Source: Guillardia theta CCMP2712
Lineage: Eukaryota; Cryptophyceae; Pyrenomonadales; Geminigeraceae
Assembly: GCF_000315625.1 (NCBI RefSeq)
Contig: NW_005434643.1
Span: 640,711 to 687,544 of the forward strand
DNA: 46,834 nucleotides
Direction of reading: 5' to 3'
The notes under the pieces were generated by a model. The model was not told the origin of the DNA and did not search any database. It saw nothing but the letters and a program-made list of their open reading frames with translations. Each line of letters opens with the position of its first letter. The stretch's first letter is position 1. A program made the position numbers and the translations under genes. Positions 1 through 10,469 of this stretch are shown here, one piece after another.

Positions 1-3000
1 CCTCCTCCTCCTCCTCCTCCTCCTCTTTCTGCATCCACAATGGCGTCAACTTCTCCTCTCTCCTTTCTGCGGATTTATCGCTTCTTTTATCAATCACCAC
101 CAGCAAATGCTTCCTTACGCAACCAGTCACTCTTCTCTCCCTTCCCTCTCCCCTCTCCTCCTCTTGCTCCTCCCTCTTTTCCTTTTCCTCCCCATCTCTT
201 CTCCTTCTCCTCACCTGATCGACCGTCATATCGTCGTCAGCAAAGTATTTTTCTCGCTGCCCTTTCCCCAGGTCAGTCTGCCAGCACATTCTCAGCTCAT
301 CTCCAGCTATTCCCCAGCTCTGAGGTGAGAACCTTAGCCTCGAAGTGAATCTTGCGGTCTCTTGTTGCCTTTTCTTGGTCGCTCATCTGCTCTCCGATCA
401 TCATCTCCTCCTCCTCCTCCTCCTCCTCTCCATCTCCTCCTTCCTTTCTCATCCCTTTCGTTCGTCTCTCCCTCCTCCTACTCCCTCCCCGGACTTTCTC
501 ATCCTCCTCGCATCTCTTGCCTTTGAGACGTAGTTGAGCGACAGCGGTCTTCCTCTCGCATCGAACTTTTGCAGCATGACAACTTCCTTCTCTCCTCCTT
601 TAGATGAGCCGCTCCTCCCTGCTGACCTCGGTTCTCCTCCTCCTCCTCCTCCTCCTCCTCCTCCTCCTCTTCCTCCTCCTCCTCCTCCCCTCCCCTCCTC
701 GCATCCTGTCGATAGCAGCTATCTGTGTCATCAGCTCCTCGTACTTCTTGTTGTCTCCCCGCAGCTGCGCCTGTGAAGTAATTCAGCAAACGAGGAAGAG
801 AGTCGAGCAGACGCCTACATACACCTCATGCACCTCCTCACCCTCTTCTTCGCTCCCTCCCCTCCTCTCCCTCCCTCCCTCCCTACCTCCCTCCCTCCCT
901 CCCTCCCTCCATCTCCCCTTCTCTCCCCCTCTTCCCCTCTCTCCCTCCCTCACCTCCCTCTCTCTCCGTCGCTGCTTCACCTTGAGTGCTTGAGCTTCCA
1001 GCTTGTTTCTGTCGAGCCCCTTGAGGAACTCAATATCGAAACTCGGCTGAAAGGTGCGTGAGAATACAAAATGAAAGCTCTCCTCCCCCCTCCCCGTCCT
1101 TCCTTCCTGCCTGCCTCCTGCCTCCTGCCTCCTGCCTCCTGCCTCCTGCCTCCTGCCTCCTGCCTCCTGCCTCCTGCCTCCTGCCTCCTGCCTCCTGCCT
1201 CCCCCTGCTGTTCCCTCCTCCCGCTTTGATACCTCCTGGCTTGCAGTGCTACTCTCTTCTCTTGCAGGCGTCGGTTCAAGTTGGGCTGATGGTTCTGACA
1301 GCGACATCTGGCATGGCAGGCATGAGATCGGCATGCAGGCAGCACAGAAGCAAGACAGCAAACCCACCTCCACATCTCCCGCCGCCTCCTCTCCTCCTCC
1401 CTGTTTCTTCTCTGCTGCTTTGGGTACTTCCCGGTCATTGGCGGCGGTTGAAGGAAGAGATTGGTCTTCGGCACGAGCTGCTGCTGCTGCTCCTCCCCCT
1501 CCTCCTTCTACTCCTCCTCCTCCTTCTACTCCTTTCTCGTCTCTAGCGTTACGGACAATCTCGCTCGAAGTTCGCTTCTTGTCTTCCTTCTCTTCAGTTT
1601 CTTTCCTCCCGCCTTTCTTGGAAGATAAATCCTCGGCGTCCTTCTCATGAAACAAACTCTGCGAGCGCAATCACGACAATCAAGCACATCAATCAACACT
1701 TACGTCTCGCTTCTTTCCGCATCGGTAACAATGAGTCTTGGAGGCGAAGACAGAAGCACTGGATCTCCTATCAGCATCTCCTTCCTCCTGCTTCTCTTTC
1801 CCTCTACACCTCTACCTCTATTCCCTCCTCCCCTCTCCTTCCCAGTACTTCTCCCCTCCCTTGCTCTCCCCTCTCTCTTTTCTTTTCGACTTACTTGCAC
1901 AGGGGACAAGTCCAGTCTCCAGGCCTACTCCGATCCTCCTGGTCCCGCCTGTCCTCCCGGTCCCTCCGATCCTCCCGGTCCCTCCGATCCTCCCGGTCCC
2001 TCCTGTCCTCCCGGTCCCTCCTGTCCTCCCGGTCCCTCCGATCCTCCCGGTCCCTTCGCTCACGTGCATGTTCATCTTTGTCTTGGCGCTTGTCAGAACT
2101 CTCCGACTTCTTTTGTTGCGCCAGAAAAGTCTCAAGGAACGAGCCGTCATTGCGAAATTGATTGAAAGAATCCACTCCTGCCAACACAACAAACAGATTT
2201 ACAAAGCTCGACAGATTTTGCCCATCGTATCAATAGAGAGTTAAAGAGATATAGTTGCAAACTCTCAACCTGTCAGCGATTTCTCCCCATCACGATTCCA
2301 GATGTCATCTTGTTCCCTGCTCTGCTTCAGCGTATCCACAGAGAAGGAAAGGGAGGAGACGAATGACAAAGCAGTAGAGCACGAGCAGGCGTGTAAGAGG
2401 AGGGCAGGATAGAACCTTCTGCGATCATCGCGACGGCTCCTCCACCTCAAGCCGCTGTCGCCCTGCTGCAAGCCCACCATCACACCAGAAAGGTCCAGCA
2501 CGCGACTCACTTCATCTGGTCTCTTCATCTTCTTTCTCGATCTCCCGCTCCCCACGTCATCAAGGTACGACCTGCCATCAGCTCTCACCCTGTCATGCCG
2601 ACCATGCCGACCCGCCAATAACCTTCTCCCTGCATGCTCCTGTCGAGACGACGCTGCCGAGGACTCCGCCTGACACACGTGTCAACCTCGCTCTCACCTC
2701 ACACAGCCTCACATTCTGCAGCTCAGAGAGCGACTCTGCTCTGCTCTCCGCCAGCTCCTGCTCTCTGTCTGTCAGTACGAAATGCGGCAGCATCCATCAG
2801 ACAGGCCTGCAATGACTTGCCCTCTGCCTCCGCTCTCTCCCTTAGGCGCTTGAGCTGCTTCGCCTACCCCGCGCGTTACTGCTTCCTCCCTCTCGTCCAA
2901 GTCTCACCTTCCAGCTAAGACCACCATCTCCAACTTGCGGCTGACCAGAGGAAGCGGTTGGCCTCTGCGTTGCAGCACGAGGTCAAGAGAGGAAGAAGTC

Positions 3001-3663
3001 AGTTTCTGCTCTACCTCCTCCCTCCTCTCCTCCTCCTTGGAATCAGATGGCCTCGGGTTCCACAGCCCACCAGCCTGACGGCAAGCAAGTCAGTCCGACG
3101 GCCTCGAGACAGCGCGGGGGTCGCGTTACCTTAACCTGCCCGGTCTCAGGGTTGGTTTGCAGCAGCTGCAGGAACCCGGGCCTCTCTGCCCTCTCCACTT
3201 CGTCTCCTTCCTCCTTCTTGTCCTTGGAGGTCTTGCCTGAGGACGAGGAGAAGAGAAGAGCATCGAGCTCGGAATGGTCTTGGACCACCTCGGTCTTCGC
3301 AACCTGAGCTGCCTGTGCCGTTGCCCAAGAACCTCCCTCATCCTTCTTTCTGTCGTCATCCTCTCCATCGGATGAATCGGAGGAGGAGGAGGAAGAGGAA
3401 GAGGACTTGGTTTCCTTCTTCTTCTCTTTGGACTTCTTCTCATGCTTTGATTTCCGCTTCTTCTTGTCCTTCTTCTTGCCGGACTTCGACTTCTTTTTCT
3501 TTTCCTTCTTCTCCTTCTTAGAACTCTCCTTGCTCTTATGCTTTCCAGCCAGCTCCCTCTCCAGCTCAGCGATTTCGGATTCTTGGATCAGGTTCTGCTC
3601 TTGCAGCACAGCGTCCATGGCGCTCTTTGGGATCCAACCAGGAGCGAAATCGTCGTCGGCCAT
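1..3663 (-). CDS. CWF19-like protein 2 homologue with RanBP2-type zinc finger; C-terminus beyond window
   Basis: Likely a spliceosome-associated CWF19L2/Cwf19 protein, acting in the nucleus. Exons read on the minus strand: 3130-3663, 2908-2940, about 2803-2854, about 2698-2768, 2511-2669, 2270-2321, 1895-2177, 1704-1758, 1368-1658, 1233-1307, 981-1046, about 700-770, 531-~590, 215-277. The start ATG (MADDDFAPGW) is at 3663. A Lys/Ser-rich N-terminus is followed by GDGGLSWKLKRLRERAEAEG, an RRDRED repeat, a zinc finger GDWTCPLC-x10-CYRCGKKRD spliced from two exons, NKLEAQALKAQLRGD, VVMLQKFDARGRP and GQREKYFADDDMTVDQ. The NKLEAQALKA, DxxGRP and RYFxDDD-type motifs recall CWF19L2. The RanBP2 finger is an unusual addition. 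The intron leaving 531 uses a GC donor. The CwfJ C-terminal domains should lie left of position 1. The exon joins near 2769-2802 and 600-700 are unresolved. Confidence 0.7.
1100..1205. repeat. 7-base minisatellite inside an intron
   Basis: About 13 tandem copies of a 7-base unit (CTGCCTC on the plus strand) fill the intron between the 981-1046 and 1233-1307 exons of the CWF19-like gene. It creates long open frames in several phases that are not genes. A further (CCTCCC)n tract lies at about 860-960, and a (CTC)n tract at about 632-690 sits in another intron of the same gene. Confidence 0.85.
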
Positions 3664-4140
3664 GGTGGTTCCACACCTAAAAAACATGTCGTTCAAAACG
3701 AGAGTTGTAATCATGAGGAACAAAGAAACAGAGAGCAGGTCAATTAGGGTAGTCAGACGGAATGAATTCGAAGAACTTCTCACAGCATCGACAACATGCA
3801 GCAGGCAGGGTTAAGTACAAGCACCAGCCTAACTACAGGAAGAGAACATGTAGTTCTCTACTCAATGCTCCTCGCGTATCTATGAGCGCGCGCAAGCATG
3901 GAGGTGAGATAGCAGCAGAGCATGTCAAAGTCAGTCAGTCGATGTCTCTTCAATGTCGCTTTCTCTTCCTTCTCCTTCCTCGCACGCGCTTCCAACATCC
4001 GTCTGCATGCTGTGCTGCTGCCCAAGCAATTGGACTTGTTGGGTCGTCGCTGCCCTGCTTGACTTCAGTCTGAGGCAGACCCGCTGAGTGAGCGCCGGGT
4101 GACGGCAGTGGCTGATCCGGCGCCGCCCCTGAATTTAGGT
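3664..4140. other. Intergenic region, no gene seen
   Basis: This is the 5' side of the CWF19-like gene and holds its presumed promoter. I see no coding exon with splice support and no RNA gene. Composition is ordinary up to about 4080, then becomes GC-rich as the inverted-repeat element begins. Confidence 0.5.
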
Positions 4141-4500
4141 TTTACTTAAAGTTAAGGGAAAGATCAGAACGAGGACAATCAGGCGGCCCCCCTTAGAGTA
4201 CCTTCACGGCCCAAGTGGCCCCTGGCCCTGCCAGACTCGGCACTGCCAGACTCCGAAGTCACGGCCGTTGGGCTGAGTCATGCGGCAGTCAGCCTGGCTG
4301 AGTGCTGAGAGCCTGAAAAGACAGCGAGAACCAAACCCAATCCTGCCAAATGCTGTCCCGTTCAAGGCTTCCCCCACCATCATGATACACTCTGCTACCA
4401 AACCCAATCCTGTCAGGGTCAAGCCTCCTCGACTCTCCTGATTGTCCTCGTACTGATTTTTAACTTTGAGTAACTTGAAAGGCCTGCCAACTGCTGTCCC
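4141..4500. repeat. Inverted-repeat element, copy A
   Basis: The left arm at 4141-4182 (TTTACTTAAAGTTAAG ... GAGGACAATCAGG) is the approximate reverse complement of the right arm at 4438-4480 (CTGATTGTCCTCGTACTGAT ... TTGAGTAA). The interior at 4316-4360 (AAAAGACAGCGAGAACCAAA ...) is nearly identical to 9976-10020 in copy B. A further segment at 4411-4437 matches 9920-9945 in inverted orientation. No transposase is visible. The structure suggests a short non-autonomous, MITE-like element. A GC-rich block (about 4528-4660) abuts it, as at the other copies. Confidence 0.7.
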
Positions 4501-4721
4501 CCACCTAGTCAGTACCTGGGCCAAGGCTTCCGGCCCGGCTCGGAACCCGGTGACTCGCCGGAACTCGGGAGTCCCGGGCCACGGCCCGGCCGGCCCCGAC
4601 TCTCATGATCCCGGACCGTCGCAGGCTCGGGCCGGATCCGAGAAAGCGGCCCGGGCCGACTGATCGGACTTCGTGAAGACAACCGGAAACTATTAATTGC
4701 CCCTGCAATTCCCTCTGCGCC
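4501..4721. other. GC-rich block flanking the inverted-repeat element
   Basis: Very GC-rich sequence with repeated CGGCCCGG-like words, unlike the surrounding gene-rich DNA. Similar blocks lie beside copies B and C of the element. Small open frames here are a composition effect. The block ends just before the DUF3611 gene and may contain its promoter. Confidence 0.5.
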
Positions 4722-5709
4722 ATGCTCGCATTCGGCTGTCCGGCACGCGTCATGTACACGCCGATGAGCCTGGCGACACCCATGGCGACACCCATGGCGA
4801 CGCCATGGAGAACTAGGTGAGAGCATGAGAGACTGCCAGACCTTCTGTTGCCTCCCTCGCGGCAAGCTTCTATATTCTCTCCTCTTTCCTCCTTCCCTTA
4901 CGACCTCCTCTTCCAGTCATCGCGACCTCTTGACTCCTTCCTACCAGCCATATCCGATCAAGGACCTTGCCACTCTCAATGAACTCAACGCCCGACAAGA
5001 GCATGCAGAAGATGAGAGGAAGGTTCAACAGGTTCTGTGTGCTCCTTCCAGACACGACCTGACGGGATAATTGAAGGATCCGTCAATCCAGTTGGCTGTC
5101 GTGGTGGGCGCAAGTGATCTTGAGGTGAGGATGATGTGAGAGGAGGAGGGGAGGAGCAATGATTGTTTCCCCAGCGTCATCTCCGCCATCACGCTCTTCT
5201 TCGCCAACGCCGTGCGAGGGCCGATGCAGGGCAACATCCTGGCGAACGGAGTCTTCATGGCGGGGCTGGGGCTGGCGCTCAGCTTCATCAACGTGATCTG
5301 GACGACAGGATATCAGAGGATCGCAGCGAAGCAGCTTGAGACCCCCGAGGCCGCCATGTCCTTCAGGAGCTTCTCGAGGACAGTGAGGGTTGGGGTCATC
5401 GTGGCGCTGACGGGCATGTTTCTCACGCTGCTGGGAGCTGAGCAGATCGTCGGCACCCTGGTGGCCAAGTCGATTTCAGGATCCATCCTGATTGCCAACG
5501 GAGGAGGGATAGCGGCACAGACTGCCTCGCTGCAGCTACAGGTCTGCTCCTTCATCGACCCCCGTCAGCTCGGTTTCAGGACTGAGTGTTGTTGGCAGGC
5601 TCTGGACATCTTTGTTGTGCAGGCGAACACCAACACGCTACTGAGCCACCTGTCAAGTCTCGTCAACTCTCTCTTCATCGCATCTCAGATCCCTCACAAA
5701 GACGAGTGA
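4722..5709 (+). CDS. DUF3611 family membrane protein, probably plastid
   Basis: Five exons: 4722-4816, 4948-5031, 5077-5124, 5175-5541, 5599-5709, giving about 234 residues. The spliced product reads RIRQSSWLSWWAQVILSVIS then AITLFFANAVRGP, followed by VGVIVALTGMFLTLLGAEQI and, after the last intron, ALDIFVVQANTNTLLSHLSS. These segments match the conserved core of DUF3611 proteins of cyanobacteria and plastids; the biochemical role is unknown. About four hydrophobic segments are present. The N-terminus has a short ATP-M repeat (MATPMATP) and basic/hydroxylated residues, which could be part of a targeting sequence, but no ER signal peptide is seen, so the true start may lie upstream. Intron 5542-5598 is 57 bases with no stop and stays in frame. 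Confidence 0.8.
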
Positions 5710-6116
5710 AGTGATCCTTGTATGCTCGGCTGAACCTGGTTGATTGCAATTGTTTCTCCGCTGTCGAGCATTCCTTCGACCCTTCGAAAAGAAGTGGAAC
5801 GGCAAAACAATGTGCAAGGATGATGAGAGCTGACAATCAGCTCACTTCAATCGCGATGTCTCATGGTCTCATGTGCAATGACGCATAGTTTAGTCTTCAA
5901 CGCTTCACGTCTCTTCATATGAACATGTTCAACACATCACAGCATTTACAACATCAAGACTTCTCCTATCATATCTCGATCTATTCCATCCGAAATCGTG
6001 GAGTCTCCACCTGCATTGAGACAAGGCACCTCAGTAGCCACTTCCCTGCCTCCTCCCCCTGGTCCATCCCCTCCTCCTCCTCCTCCTCCTCCTCCTCCTC
6101 CTCCTCCTCTTCTGCT
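5710..6116. other. Intergenic region between conv­ergent genes, with trinucleotide repeat
   Basis: The DUF3611 gene and the F-box gene converge here, so this should hold two 3' ends. A (CTC)n microsatellite lies at about 6069-6110, immediately beyond the F-box stop codon. I see no gene and could not define polyadenylation signals with confidence. Confidence 0.5.
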
Positions 6117-9100
6117 TCATCTTCCACATGCCCCTCCTGGCACATGCTCACCGTTGATAAGAGGTCTGCTGCCACCGGCTCCTTCCATGGCAGCCCCAGC
6201 ACCGTCTCCACCTACCAAGCACCTAAGAGGCTGCAGAGGAAGGTTGCCGGGCATTGAAGTCTGAGAGCGGAAGGACGAACTATGGAAGCCAGGAGGTACG
6301 GTAGGGAAGGAGACACATAGAGGGGGGCAGGGAGGCCGGCAGGGAGAGGGGGGAGGGAGAGCACGATGCATCATTCGCACCTGTCGATCTACTCGACGCA
6401 GTTCAGCTGTGGTCAGGTTGTTCACCCCCCGCAGGTCAAGGTGCCGCAAACTCGAGCAGAACCGCAAGATGGCCTGCCAAGAGTCAGCTGGAAGAGGCCA
6501 GCTGGGAGCGGGAAGGGGTCGGGGGGTACCTTGAGCCCCCGGTCTGTGATGCGCTTGCAGTAGGAGATGTCAAGGTACACCAGCTGCCTGCAGCTACTCC
6601 CAGGTCAACCCCAGCAGGGGTCAAGCAGACCGCAGATGTCTCACCCCTTGGCGATGGCGATGATTCCCTCCTGCAGCCCCCTGGGTCAGCCGCTGCCTCT
6701 GTCTCGTGTCCTCTCTTCACCTCACTAATCTCGTGGCAGTGCGAGAGCGAGAGCAGCTCGAGCCTTCCGAGGGACCTGGGGGCTGTCGCGTCAGACCAGC
6801 GTCGGCAGGAGCGAGCAGGGCGACCGGGCGATGGACAGGACGCCTTCGTCCGTTACGAACTCGCAGAAGCTCAGGTCTAACCTCTGCAGGCACACCCTGT
6901 CAAACTGACAACCTACCTCGCCTCCAGCTCACCTCCAGCTTCTTGCAGTTGGCCAAGTCCTCGACCCCGATGTCAGTGACGTGGCTCGAGCCCCTCAGGG
7001 AGAGGGTCAGCAGCTCTGGGCAGGCCTCGCCGATGTGGAAGCAGACCTTGTCGTCCACCACCGTGCAGTCACTAAAGTCCAGGTGGAGGAGGCGAGGTGA
7101 TCGCCCAAGGAGGCTGGCAATGGTCGAGGGCTCCATGGGGGATCCTCTCCTGGGGTCCAACGGCAGTCGCTTGACCATCTCGGGGAAGCGGATGGAGGAG
7201 CGATGGTGGGAGACGAGGTTCCACAGGCGGCTGCTCACCATGGCGAGGCGAAACCAGTAGGGGCGCTCATGGAGGAACATGAGGCAGCGGAGGAGGAGGA
7301 GGTCGGTCAGGGGCCCCGCAGGGCAGGCGCTGTCAAGGCCGAGCCAGTTGTTGGAAGCAGAGTACTTGTTGAACTCAGCCAGGCACTCGTCGGAGCAGAA
7401 GCGTAGTACGCCTCTCGACTTGGTCCTGTGGTACTGATCCGGCCGAGTCTCCTGCCTCCCGCACTTCTGGTTGCAGCAGAAGCGCAGGCGAGGGTGGAGG
7501 TACCGAGCCTCGACGGGGAGGGAGAAGCGCGAGCGAACCTTGTCCAGGCTGACCTTGAGGCGGCTCATGCTGGTGACGTCTGGGCGTCCTTCCATCTCGA
7601 GGTGGAGCATGAGCTTGATGCAAGCTTCGAGGGCCTTGCTGGCCTTGCTCGTCTCCTTGGGCTCGATGTTGGTGTACGCCTCCGCCAGGCTCTCGAGCGT
7701 GAAGACCCGGTCAGCGATCCTCTTCTCGCTCCCTGGGAACCTCTCCGTGATCCTGTCGTACCTCTCCAGCAGCAAGATCGCCTCCTGCATCCGCCCCAAC
7801 CTCACCAGCAGGCAGCCATACACCCGAAGTGCCGGGACGAGCTGGGGAGAGTCCAGCCCGACCAGCTGCTCCAGCATCTTGAGCCCCTGCTGAGCCAGCA
7901 GGAGAGCCGCGTCCCACTCCTGCTGCGTCGGGTTGGTCACGAAGTTGATCGACCTCGCCTGCTCGCAGTAGCTCAGCGCCACCTGTGTCGACTTGGCCCC
8001 GTAGATCTTGGAGCTCAGCTCCCCGTACTCCATGAGGTCTTCCAGACCCTCCGAGATGTGGTTACACTCCAGCTGGATCTGAGCTCGGTCGCGAATCGCC
8101 CTCGAGTACTGGGGGGAGAAGGCGCGGAGGGGGGGGCGCTGCAGGTGGGAGATACACTTGCCCAACGCCTCTAGAGCCTCAACGTTCCTGCCCAACTTGA
8201 GCAGCCAGGTGATGTAGACCTTGTAGGTGGAGCCGACCTCGTGGGTATGGAGGGAGAGCAGTTCTCGGTGCGAGCAGGTGGCGGGAATGCCAGAGGATGT
8301 CTCCAACTCCATCAGCTCCTCCCAGTGAGCGAGCCCCTCCAACATCCTCCTCTCTGCCGTCGTCGTCCGATTCATCGCAGCGAAGGCTTCCCCCTGATGG
8401 AACACAGCCTGAGCGACCAGCTCCATGCTCTCGATCCGATCCAGCAGGTGAGCATCGCGTCTCCTCCAGTCCTTGCCCATCTGTCTTAGCTCCTCTCTCC
8501 AGTCCAGCACTACTTGCAGCTGATTCATCGCATCCTTGTAGCTCCTTCTGATCAGGAAGTACCGCGCAAGCTCCACATTAGTCTTGAGATGCTTGATGTT
8601 CTTCACGTGCCGCTTCTCCCCCAAGGGAGGATGGGGCCACAACATCTCAGCGGGGGTGTGCGACTCTCTGATCCTCTGAACCACCTGCTGCTCTATGTTG
8701 GCCGAATCAGCATTCCCCGTCCTGAGCGACGCCTCCAGCATCCTTTCAGCCACAGGGAGGAGCCGGATGTCATTGTATCCGTACGCCTTCTCCATCGCAG
8801 AGTAGATGCTCTGCCAGTGCTGCTTGACCTTGTCCATCCTCCCCCTCTGCTCCCAGATGCGAACCAGAGGAGCAGAATCCTCCAAAGTGACCTTCTCTTT
8901 TCCTCCCCTCAGCTGCTCTATCAGTTCCATAGCTGACTCAAGGTAAGTTTGTACAGGGTTCGCTTCCCCCAGAAGCTCATGATGAAGAGCAAGCTCGTAG
9001 TAGCAGGTGAGTAGCATCTCGTTGTCTCGTGACTTCCTTGCAACGGCAAGCGATCGCTCGAGCGATTTCGTTGTTCTCTTTTCTCCATTGCTCTCCTCCT

Positions 9101-9257
9101 CCTTCTCCTTCAGCTTCGCTCTGACTCGGTCGACAACATGCAACTGCGACATGCCTCGTTGTTTTGAAGAGCTGCCATCCACTGCATGGTTCATACTTGA
9201 GGCCAACAATTGCTCTAGTTCACCAAGTGGTATCGAACGTGGGGAGCAATCGTACAC
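6117..9257 (-). CDS. TPR / MYND-like zinc / F-box / leucine-rich repeat protein
   Basis: Probably a substrate receptor of an SCF ubiquitin ligase. Exons (minus strand): 6933-9257, 6825-6883, 6721-6775, 6645-6670, 6530-6596, 6381-6473, 6117-6260; about 922 residues. Residues ~40-560 are helical TPR-like repeats (CYYELALHHELLGEA, ALEALGKCISHLQRP, EAILLLERYD). Residues ~594-630 carry CCNQKCG ... FCSDEC, a compact Cys/His cluster like MYND fingers. Residues ~650-695 look like an F-box (LLLLRCLMFLHERPYWFRLA ... SRLWNLV). After that come AMN1/FBXL-type repeats: LLHLDFSDCTVVDDKV, LLTLSLRGSSHVTD, RLDLSFCEFVTDEGVLSIA, LVYLDISYCKRITDRGLK, LRHLDLRGVNNLT. The repeats are split by short introns in register with the fold, supporting the splice model. 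Skp1 binding and substrate are inferred from the family only. Confidence 0.85.
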
Positions 9258-9870
9258 TCATGACAACTCGTTTCTGGGTATTCATGTCACAGCTCTACTG
9301 GTAGCTGACTTTCCTCTTGCCATCTTCTTTCTGTGCATGCGTTCATTCTCATCCTCATCTTCTTTCTGTGCATGCGTTCATTCTCATCCTCATCGTCTTT
9401 CTGTGCATGCCTTCATTCTCATCCCCAGCCCTCCGCTTCTCTGCCAGCGCAATGAACCTCTACAACGGCCAACATGAGAGCTTCCGAAGTTCATCCGGGC
9501 TGCCGGGGGCGGCCCGGCCGGGCGGGCCCGGCCCGGCGGGTGACAGCGGCGGCTGAGCCTCCGAGCGGCACCCGGCACACGGCGCGGCAGGTCCCAGCCG
9601 GGCCGGGGGCGCCGGGCGGCAGCTGCCGCGACTCGGGGCCTCATTGCCGCCGGAGGCCCGGCCCCGGGGCTGGGTCCGACGGCAGGCGCCGGACGCCGTA
9701 CGGTCACTGTGACGAATCATTGGCAATGCCGGCGCGGCCACGCGGCGGTCCATGATTCAAGGCATGATATCATTTCACAGTCAAAGTACAGGAATCTTAT
9801 AAAACTGCCACGGTTCAACTAAACCAGCCTCGGAACTTCAAACGAGCCTGAGAATCACCGTCACTGAGTT
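9258..9870. other. Intergenic: short tandem repeat plus GC-rich block
   Basis: About 9320-9420 holds three imperfect copies of a ~35-base unit (TTTCTGTGCATGCGTTCATT ...). About 9495-9760 is extremely GC-rich, with GGCCCGGCCGGGC-like words, resembling the blocks at 4528-4660 and 41100-41760. The small frames here look like composition artefacts. The promoter of the F-box gene should lie in the first part. Confidence 0.55.
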
Positions 9871-9878
9871 ACTCTTTA

Positions 9879-10100
9879 CTTTTACTCAAAGTTAAGTTAA
9901 AATCAGTACGAGGACAATCAGGAGAGTCGAGGAGGCTTGACCCTGACACTGTCGCACAGGCCAAACGGCGAGAAGAGAAAAGACAGCGAGAACCAAACCT
10001 ATTCCTGCCAACTGCTGTCCCCCAAACTTAACTCAGTCAGCGGCTGGCTGATTGCCATAGTACTGATTTTTAACTTAACTTTGACAGTGAGTAATAAAAG
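9879..10100. repeat. Inverted-repeat element, copy B
   Basis: The left arm at 9879-9921 (TTTTACTCAAAGTTAAG ... GAGGACAATCAGG) and the right arm at about 10049-10100 (AGTACTGATTTTTAACTTAA ... GAGTAATAAAAG) are inverted relative to each other. The left arm is an almost perfect reverse complement of 41048-41090. The interior shares AAAAGACAGCGAGAACCAAA and CTGCCAACTGCTGTCCCCC with copy A. No open frame for a transposase is present; probably a non-autonomous mobile element. Confidence 0.7.
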
Positions 10101-10469
10101 GGGGAGAGGGGGAAGTCGGCGGCACGGACGCCTCGTCATCACACATGTACATGCCATGTCACGCCGCACCAGCGTGACTTCCGAGGGCTCACATCGCAAC
10201 GATACAAAATAAACCCTCTTGCACTGGACCCAGAACACAACGTTTGGAGGTCGCTGACACCGGGAGGATATGCTGGATACAGGATACACTCCCCAACGTT
10301 TGCTCCTTCCTGCCAGCCCGGAGCCTCCGCCCCCCTCTTTCTCTAGATATCCGTATCCTTGAACGCACAACCCGGACACACCCTCTGCCGCATCTCCATC
10401 CTCTCATACCCTCCGTTCCTGTCAAGCTTCTCCCGCATATACCTGAGCCTCATTCCATCAGCACCTACC

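Noticed and set aside
7428-8174. 248-codon plus-strand frame
   Set aside because: Mirror of the GC-rich TPR-coding exon of the F-box gene on the opposite strand.
9474-9755. Arg/Gly/Pro-rich frames on both strands
   Set aside because: Composition effect of the GC-rich block; all six frames are open for long stretches and none has a motif.
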